64,000 nucleotides of DNA from Gaeumannomyces sp. JS-464 (lineage: Eukaryota; Ascomycota; Sordariomycetes; Magnaporthales; Magnaporthaceae). Positions 57,165-64,000 of this stretch are shown here, piece by piece. The stretch's first letter is position 1. The number at the start of each line of letters is the position of its first letter. The position numbers and the translations under genes are program-made. The stretch lies in NCBI GenBank assembly GCA_002197995.1, contig NGZR01000001.1, positions 15,271,501-15,335,500 on the forward strand. The letters are read 5' to 3'. Under the pieces are notes generated by a model. That model was not told the DNA's origin, ran no database searches, and saw only the letters and a program-made list of their open reading frames with translations.

Positions 57165-58150
57165 ATGACGGCACCGGACCCCGTGGCGTATTTCAACAAC
57201 TGGCAGTTCTCGACCAACGAGACCAAGTTCGAATGCCCCGGCATGGACACGGCGGCGTGCAAGCCGCCCGGCAACGCATGCGCGCGCGACCCAAACACCG
57301 GGCAGCAGTATTGCTGCGACGGCCCGCCGGACAAAGGCCGCGTCTGCTGGGGGTTCGAGTCCCCCTGCAAGTCGGACGGCTCGACCATCAACTGCACCGA
57401 CGGCAAGCGCAAGTTTTGTTGTCGTTCCGGTTTCGAAAAATGCAGCGAGACGCCCGGGCAGGCCGCGGGCATCTGCTGGAGCACCCACCACGACCCACTC
57501 AACAACGTCACCTTCAGCCACCTCAGCAGCGTCCACAGCAGGCTCAGCTCCAGCCGGCCGCGCGCGACCTCCCTGCCCTTTGACCTATTCTCCATCGTGA
57601 GCGCGACCGCGACCGCGCCCTTCGCTACCGCCTCAGGCCCCGCCCAGACAACGTCCTCGGCCCCAGACAGGACCTCCTCCGCCCCGCCGCCCCCGGCAGA
57701 GTCTTCCTCCTCGGCCGTCTCGGGCGGCGCCATCGCGGGCATCGTCATCGGCGCCGTGGCCGGCGTCGCCCTGATCGGCCTCGCCGTCTTCCTCCTCCTC
57801 AGGAGGCGCAGGAGGGCCGCGCACGCGTACCAGGCGCCGCCGGAAGGGGCGCTAGCGTCAGCGAGAAGCACGGCGACTCGAGCGCGCCGGTCGAGGCCCC
57901 GGCGAGCGCCACCACGGCCGGGCGCGACGGCTCCTTTTACGCCAAGGCCGGGGCGCCACCCGGCTTCCACCAGCCGCCGCCGCCGCCGCAGGAGCTCGGC
58001 TCGGACGCGCACGCGCCGTCGGAGCTGCCGGGCCAGACGCCGCAGGAGCTCCCCGCCAGCCCCGTGCCGACCGCCGGGGTCTCGACCATGACCACGCCCA
58101 GTCAGTACCACCCCAGCCCGTTTACGGATACGAGGAGTCCGGCTTCATGA
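57165..58150 (+). CDS. Cysteine-rich single-pass membrane protein (Mid2/Wsc-like layout)
   Basis: ATG 57165-57167 opens MTAPDPVAYFNNWQFSTNET. A Cys-rich outer part of about 80 residues follows, with at least 10 Cys (CARDPNTGQQYCCDG, RVCWGFESPCKSDGS, KRKFCCRSGFEKCSE). Then a Ser/Thr/Pro/Ala stalk, one membrane helix (AIAGIVIGAVAGVALIGLAV) and a basic stop-transfer RRRRR. The cytoplasmic tail is proline-rich (GRDGSFYAKAGAPPGFHQPP, repeated ELP motifs), ending at TGA 58148-58150. The tail is one base out of frame with the helix; GGGGG in place of GGGG at 57846-57849 would join them. No N-terminal signal peptide is obvious, so the true start may be in an upstream exon. The layout suggests a cell-wall or surface sensor; function unproven. 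Confidence 0.7.
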
Positions 58151-58548
58151 GGGTGGTGATGGGAAAAGTGGGTGGCCGCCTTTGTCGAATGTCCTCAAGG
58201 GTAAGCAGGGTGTGAGGCTGGTAAAAGTATGGCAGGCTTTTTCTAAATTGTTTTGATACCGCACACGAGCCTTTTTTGTGCATCTTATCAACTTTCAGCG
58301 TGACATAATTTGATTCTTTTCTTCTTGGGGGCCATTTATCGAGCACATAGACATTATTAACCAGGACCCAAAATGTGGGAGTCGCAATGTAATCGAGTAA
58401 CTACTGGACACAGGGATGCAATACCAGTGCTGCCCGGGCAGTACCTCTGTCCCGGCTTTAAACAGCACCTTTCCTACCTTGCCGTTTACATTTACCTTTT
58501 CCTTTCCCTAAAACGATCTGCTTATGCCCAGCCTTGCCTGACCTCCAT

Positions 58549-61119
58549 TTACGAAGGCCAGACACGAGAACCTCCCCCATAGTCAGTCATAACATGAGCG
58601 TGCCGAGCCTTCTCATCCGCAACCAGCAGCTCCGCGATGGCAACACGCAGCCCCTCGCCCATATCGACGGCCCCAGCCGCGCCATCATCTCCAGCCTCGT
58701 CGGCTCGCCCCCATCGGTGCCGGGTGCGTTGAGCGCAGCCCAGACGGCCTCCTTGAGCGCGTACTCGATCTGCGCGGCGTCGAGCATCGACCGGATCTGG
58801 TGGCGCGGAAACCTCGGCCCCTCCAGCGGCCGCGCGGCGCCCAGCTCCGCGACCATGTGCGCGCCGACGGGGTCGTAGATCTTGAGGCTTATGCCGGCGC
58901 GGCGGTCCTCGACGATCTCGGACCTTGGAGTATCGCGGTCGTTCTCCAGGTAGACGGTGTAGGCATCCGCACCCACGGCGTGGCAGCCCAGGAAGGTCAG
59001 CCTCCAGGTCCGGGTGCGTTTCCCCGCGGCAGGGGCGAGCTGCCGTTGGGCGGCGGCTTGATGTCGACCCTGCCCTTGGCATGGTTGAATTGGATCGAGG
59101 TGGTGACCAGCTTGGGGCGGCCCGGCTCTGGAGGCTGCGCGGGCGAGGCATCGTCTGGACCGCCATCGCGGACAGGGTGCTCTGCTTCCTCCAGCTCTTC
59201 ATGCAGGTCAAAGGCCCCGTCCGCACCAACCACAATCACCACCTCGAGCGCCTCGGGGTTCGCGGCACCATTGGCCGGCTCGGCCGGCTCGTCCATTGGA
59301 ACAATCGCCCCCGCCTTGGCGAAAACGGGGTAGAGGCCCAGCGGGCGGCTGACCCACAGCTCGCGGTCGCCGCCGTACAGGGTCCCTTCGAAGAAGTCGA
59401 CCCAGGTCCCCGGCGGCAGCCACCCCTTGGTCCGGGCCAGGCCGAGCTTCGGGTCGGCGGGCTCCGTGATGGGCATGACGAGCAGCTCCGTCCCAAAGCA
59501 GTAACTGTTCTCATACTTGTACGCCTCGTCCCGTCCCGGGTGCCCCCAGTACAGCGGCTGGACGAGCGGCATGCCCTCCTCTGCGGCCCGGACGTTCATC
59601 GAGTGCAGGTACGGCAGCATGCGGTGGCGCAGCCTGAGAAACAGCGTCGCGGCCTCGCGCGGCCCGCCAGCCGGCAGGCGCCAGGGCTCCTTGGCGACCC
59701 AGTCGCTCCGGGCCGAGTGCAGGCGCAGGATCGGCGAGAAGCAGCCCAGCTGGATCCAGCGGACCGCCAGCTCGTTGTCCTTGGCGCCGCCCATGTGCCC
59801 GCCGATGTCGTGGCTCCACCAGCCGTACCCGACGTTGGCCGCCGTGGCCGTGAAGGCCGGCTGGAAGCGTAGGCTCGCCCACGACACGACCGTATCCCCC
59901 GAGAAGCCGACGGGATACCCGGTGGCTGCCGGGGCCGTACCGCGAGAGTATGAGCGGCCGCCGCTGCCGCCTGGCGCTGTCGGCGGTGTGGAGGTGGTTG
60001 AGCACCCACAGCGGGTCGACGCCGCGCAGGCGCGAGTGCTCGCCTTGCTGCCAGTCGACCCACCAAAAGTCGCAGCCGAGCGGGTGCAGCAGGACGTTGA
60101 AGTAGGCTTGCGCGTACCGCCTGTTGGTAATGTCAAAAGCCACGGGCTCCTCTGTGGACGGGTCGCGGCCCACGGCCCGCGCGAACTCGGCGTACCGCTC
60201 CTCGTAGCTGTGCACGCCGTCGGCCGGGTGCTCGTTTAGCGTCACCCTGAGCCCGCGCTCGCGCAGCGCCGCCAGGAAGCCCGGCGGATCCCGGAAGAGC
60301 TTCCGGTTCCACGTGTAGCCCGTCCAGCCTGTCTGCCCGGCCTTGGCGACGCGTCGGTCGGACCCGGTGAGGTGCCAGTCCATGTCCAGCACGGCGACGG
60401 ACAGCGGGACTCTGTGGTCGCGGAACTCGTCCATAAGCTCGAGGTAGGACTCCGCTGAATAGGGGTAGTAGCGGCTCCACCAGTTCCCGAGCGCCCAGCG
60501 CGGTAAAACTGGCGGGGAGCCCGAGATGAGGTAGAAGGCCTTGATGGCATCGCGGTAGTCGTAGCCGTACGCAAACAAATAGCCGTCGACGCGGCCGCTC
60601 CCCGGCCTGCGCGGGGCGACGAAGCCGTCGCTAGTGAAGAGCATAGAGCCGGAGTCGTCGATGCTAGCATAACCCTTGCGCGACATGATGCCCGTGCCCA
60701 AGTCGGCGCGGCCGTCGACGCCGTCGAGGGTACGGGCGGTCCCGCCCAGGTTTTCTGCGGGCTTGTCCTTGCCGTAGCGCCAGAGGCTGCGGGTGTGGCC
60801 GAAGACAAGCGCAAACAGGCCGTGCGGGCTGAACTCGCCGCGGTTGTACGTCAGCTTGAGCCTGGACGTCGTGATCTCCAGCCAGCCCTCGTCTGTGGTC
60901 TCGACGGTGAAGCCGCCGGTGCCGGCTGTTCCTGTGCATGGCAAAGGCCGAGGGCCGGTCCTCGAAGCAGCCATCGGGCGCCCACTCATAACGCACGAGG
61001 CCGTCGATAAGGACCGTGAACCGATACTTGTCCCCGACGACTTCGCCGTCCTTGCTCTTTGTTTTCGTTAAGCCGGCGGAACCGGCTGCCTTAGAATCCG
61101 ACAGATGTGGTGTCTGCAT
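58549..61119 (-). CDS. Glycoside hydrolase family 31 (alpha-glucosidase/xylosidase type), frame-broken
   Basis: ATG 61117-61119 starts MQTPHLSDSKAAGS. GH31 landmarks in order: RFTVLIDGLVRYEW; WLEITTSRLKLTYNRGEFSP; LPRWALGNWWSRYYPYS; VPLSVAVLDMDWH; CDFWWVDWQQGEHS, whose Asp is the expected nucleophile; GFSGDTVVSWASLRFQPAFT, with the expected acid/base Asp; GWWSHDIGGHMGG; ELLVMPITEPADPKLG; and a C-terminal block DAYTVYLENDRDTPRSEI..VGAHMVAELGAARPLE. It lacks a signal peptide, suggesting an intracellular enzyme. Four frame shifts are inferred, near 60940, 59930, 59025 and 58660. With the downstream HEL2 gene also broken at a base run, error in this GC-rich patch is plausible. Confidence 0.85.
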
Positions 61120-61349
61120 TGTCGCTCAGGATAGGCTGTCACTTGGAATAAGATTTTGCCCCTTGTCGAGACACCTACCTCATCCCGTCAGGTGTCCCAA
61201 GAGTACGGCTGACACAAACCTTGATAATGGGTGGTCGAACCGTCCACGCACGTGCAGCAGCACGAGTCGGCTATGCCGCTCGGTGGCCCATCTCGTGCAC
61301 GACAAAAAGGTTGGCACCGACACCTTCCACTTGCACCACCACCAAAAAG

Positions 61350-61490
61350 AGGTACAGGAAAGGATACAAGAACAGGAGGGGTGCAGGTAACAGGAAACGA
61401 TATAGAAATAAGAAGGGATATAGGAACGGGAAAAGGATACAGGAATAGGAAAGGGTACAGAAGCAGGATACAGGAAAAGATCTGATAAAA
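61350..61490. repeat. Degenerate purine-rich repeat (AGGATACAGGAA-like)
   Basis: Imperfect tandem copies of a 10-13-bp purine unit, such as GGATACAAGAACAGG, GGATATAGGAACGGG and GGATACAGGAATAGG, in the gap between GH31 and HEL2. Confidence 0.75.
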
Positions 61491-61710
61491 TAATCGATAG
61501 CAACTGGGGTGCCATATCCTGTGTCGTGAAGGAGCCCGTCTGTTAGTGCTGCCCAGTCTTGAACTGGACGTTCCACCATGCAAAAAAGGAAGAGATAGTC
61601 TAGATAGATTCGCCCGCTACCCAGATCTGCGCTGGTTCATAGTACACACCACTTTTCCATCCATACCAAGGGGAGAAAGAAGGGGAGGCCCAACGGCCCT
61701 GTGTCAGCAT

Positions 61711-64000
61711 TTATCCCCACTGCACAAGCACCTGCTTCTTGCCCTGCTTCTTCTTCTTCCCGCCCTGACCACCCGCGCCGCCCGCGTCGGCCTCGCCGTC
61801 CTCGCCGCCGCCGTTTTGCGCCGAGGACTCACCCGACGCCCCTCCCCACGAGAAGCCCGTGTTCCTGGACCCGCCCAGATCTCGACGCACCGCCCCCGAT
61901 CCGTAACCGAAGATGGTGGTAAGAGGTTTCGGGGCCGCAGGAAGCGCGGGGAACGCGTCCTCTCCAGCCGCTGGCCGACGAGCGTTGCCTCCTACACCGC
62001 CGCCCCCGCTGCCGCCGCCAACAGCCGTTGCCGCTGTTCGGACGGCGGGCCGTGGCGCGTTGCTCGTGCTGGCCCTACTAGCCGACGAAGAAGTCCCGCC
62101 AATCCAGGAGGGCTGGGCGGGGGTCTTGGACGCGCCTCCCTTGTTCCCGCTGGGCAGCGCGGGGAACGCGGCCGACGAGGTTGTTTGGGGACGTCCAGCT
62201 CTACTGTTCGACGAACCCGCAATCCATGTCGCGCCTGGTACCGAGGGGGCGCTGTTCCCGCTGACAGAAGGGGCCGAGGAGCCGGCACTCGAGGTGCTCC
62301 CTCGCCGTGTGCTGTTTTTGAGTTTCAGCACCCGTGTCGTGTGCCTCTGCTGCTGCGTCACCGTCGCGCCGCCCAATATCAGCGGTGAGGCTGCGACAGC
62401 GCCGGCCCATCCGCTGGAGGACGAGGTAGCGCCGTGCATCCCACCCAGACCCGGCAGCGAGGGGTAGTCCTCATTGATGGCGCGCCAATCCTGCCAGGCC
62501 TTGCGCAGGGCGTCACCTTTGGCCTTGTCCTCGAATAGCTCCGACACTTCGCGCACCAGCGTGCCCAGAGCATTGGAGGAGGTGTCGCTGAAGAGTGCAA
62601 AGAAGCCGTCAACGAGCTGCCCCGCTGTCAGGGAGCCCTGCTTATACGATGAAATGTGCTGCCGGAATGTTGCCATCTTGGAGGCGTCGTTGCCGAGTAG
62701 GTTTGTTGCGCGTTCGATCACTGCGCCATGCCGCGCGAGGCGGGCGTGGTCCTGGGGCGTTAGGTTCGTGACGCCCGTCAGCGAGAGCGTCGCCAAGGCG
62801 TCGGCAGGGGGCGCCGTGCCTTGGCCCCGTCCGGCCCCCGTCGAGGCCCCACCGCCGCCACTGGCGGCACGAATTGGAGCGGCGTTCTGGCTTGATCCGG
62901 GTGTGGTGAGCTGTCCACCAAATGTCCTGCTGGTAATAGACTGCGCAGAATGGATGGCCATCTGGCGCTGGAATGCGATTTCGTCTCTCCGCATGGGTTG
63001 AGCGGAGCTTGCTGGTATGGGCTCCGCATTTGGATCGCGGCCTCGCCCGCGCCCCCTCCCTGCCGCCATCCCGGCCGTCTCTCCCCCCGCCGCTGCCGCT
63101 GCCGCCGCCTCCACCTCCTCTCCTCTCTTGTTGGTACGATGGCCTGATATCGAAGCTGGCCATGTCCACCTGCCTTGCGTCCCTCCTTAGGTCCTTGGAC
63201 AGCGTGTTCCCGTGCTCGCTCAGCTGGTGGGCCTTGAGGTCCATCTCGGAGTCGAAGACGACAAATTTCTTCTCCAAGCACTCCCTGTTGGCACACAGAA
63301 AGTGGTCGTCGCGGAAGTGCTTTTCGAGCGAGTTGTAGTCGCGGTAGTAGTGAGGCTGGCGCGAGTCCCTGCGGTCGCAGATGAAGCAGCGCTCGTGCTT
63401 GTGGCGGCAGTGTTCGTACAGCTTGTCGTCGTCGTAGAAGCGCTCGCCGCAGAAGGCGCAGAGCGGGTGGCCGCGGAAACCGCTCTGGTTCTCAGCGCCG
63501 GGTTTGTCGTCGCCGTTGCGCATGTGGTCGCCGACGCCCTTGTCGCTGAACAGCTCGTGCTCGTGCGTGAAGACCTTCTTGTTGCGCGTGCAGAGGTCGC
63601 ACATGCGCTTATTGTGCGCCGACCGCGTGTGCCGGTGCAGGTCGGGCCAGCCCAGGCCGGCATAGTCGCACGACGCATCTGGGCAGTTGTACCTCAACAG
63701 CAGCACCGTGTCGCCCACGATGTCCTCGTTGGTGTAGCGAATGCCGATGTTCTCGTCGGCGCTCGAAATGTTGGCGTCCGTGTACTCGTCGAACCGCTTG
63801 GTCGTGTCGTCGGTGAAGATGACAAACGGCGCCGCCGTCCGGCAGTGCGGGCAGTCCTTGTTCTTATAAAGGGCCCGCATGCGGAGTGCGCAGATGTGAC
63901 ATGTGATGTGGTTGCAGGGCGCGATCGAGCTGTGCGTCACGGGGTTGGCGCAGATGAAGCACACGTCGCCGTCGGCATCGGCCTCGTCGCCGCCCGCCGG
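61711..64000 (-). CDS. HEL2/ZNF598-type RING E3 ubiquitin ligase, N-terminus beyond the window
   Basis: The gene runs off the right edge; the stop is TAA 61711-61713. Visible order: a C3HC4 RING (CFICANPVTHSSIAPCNHIT, then CPHCRT); a Zn-finger array of the HEL2 kind (CDYAGLGWPDLHRHTRSAH, CAFCGERFYDDDKLYEHCRH, CFICDRRDSRQPHYYRDYNS, HFLCANRECLEKKFVVFDSE); a Gly/Arg-rich linker; the block NLLGNDASKMATFRQHISSY..QLVDGFFALF; and low-complexity Ser/Pro/Gly sequence ending KKKKQGKKQVLVQWG. Relatives mark collided ribosomes by ubiquitylating uS10 and eS10 and so trigger ribosome quality control. One frame switch lies in the Gly-rich linker, where a G run on the coding strand (63052-63056 or 63087-63092) is off by one; a sequence error is likely. 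Confidence 0.9.

Noticed and set aside
57350..57362. GGTTCGAGTCC-like sequence resembling a tRNA B box
   Set aside because: It lies inside the Cys-rich protein coding region (encoding GFESPC), and no A box or cloverleaf surrounds it.
1..64000. CRISPR arrays, bacterial operons, intact transposases or LTR pairs
   Set aside because: None seen. Gene structure is clearly fungal with spliceosomal introns, and no repeat-spacer or terminal-repeat pattern was recognised by eye.

Overview
The window comes from the nuclear genome of a filamentous ascomycete (Pezizomycotina, most likely a Sordariomycete). The evidence is many short introns of about 55-110 nt with GTAAGT-like donors, CTAAC/CTGAC branch sites and YAG acceptors; CT-rich promoter leaders; and families typical of these fungi (DUF7580, C2H2/PNP/NACHT receptors, AsaB-type dioxygenases, 2EXR proteins). 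No bacterial or organellar features were seen. Species cannot be told from the sequence alone.

The left third (1 to about 22 kb) is an accessory block: a DUF7580 protein cut by the window edge; a C2H2-nucleoside phosphorylase-NACHT-ankyrin receptor; a possible amidase remnant; an NB-ARC-TPR receptor; a CorA-like membrane protein; an AsaB/CmcJ-like oxygenase; a hyaluronan-synthase-like family 2 glycosyltransferase; and a 2EXR protein. Nearly all are broken by frameshifts or stop codons. Both STAND ATPases also have altered Walker B residues, which points to true decay of an allorecognition or innate-immunity-like gene set.

The rest (22.9 to 64 kb) is mostly conserved core genes: a coiled-coil protein, a GPI-type cupredoxin, a small MGSCFSS acylation-motif protein, a membrane-anchored cytochrome b5/MAPR protein, CENP-X (MHF2), the mitochondrial ADP/ATP carrier, a head-to-head pair of ribosomal protein genes (eS25 and uS7), a GNAT acetyltransferase, a GDE1-type SPX-ankyrin-GDPD protein, a PPR-like mitochondrial protein, a CZIB/UPF0587 zinc protein, an Rpr2/Snm1 RNase P/MRP subunit, a cysteine-rich single-pass membrane protein, a GH31 glycosidase and, running off the right edge, a HEL2/ZNF598 ubiquitin ligase.

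Two kinds of damage must be kept apart. Several core genes, above all uS7 with eight missing bases, lose single bases in runs of identical bases. An essential ribosomal gene cannot be dead, so local assembly or read error is the likely cause around 40.4-43.5 kb and probably in other patches. By contrast GDE1 (1213 codons), the ADP/ATP carrier, CENP-X, MAPR, CZIB and Snm1 read cleanly through every splice junction. In-frame stops (AsaB-like, NB-ARC, small 15.6-kb gene, coiled-coil gene, PPR gene) cannot come from run-length error and need a separate explanation.
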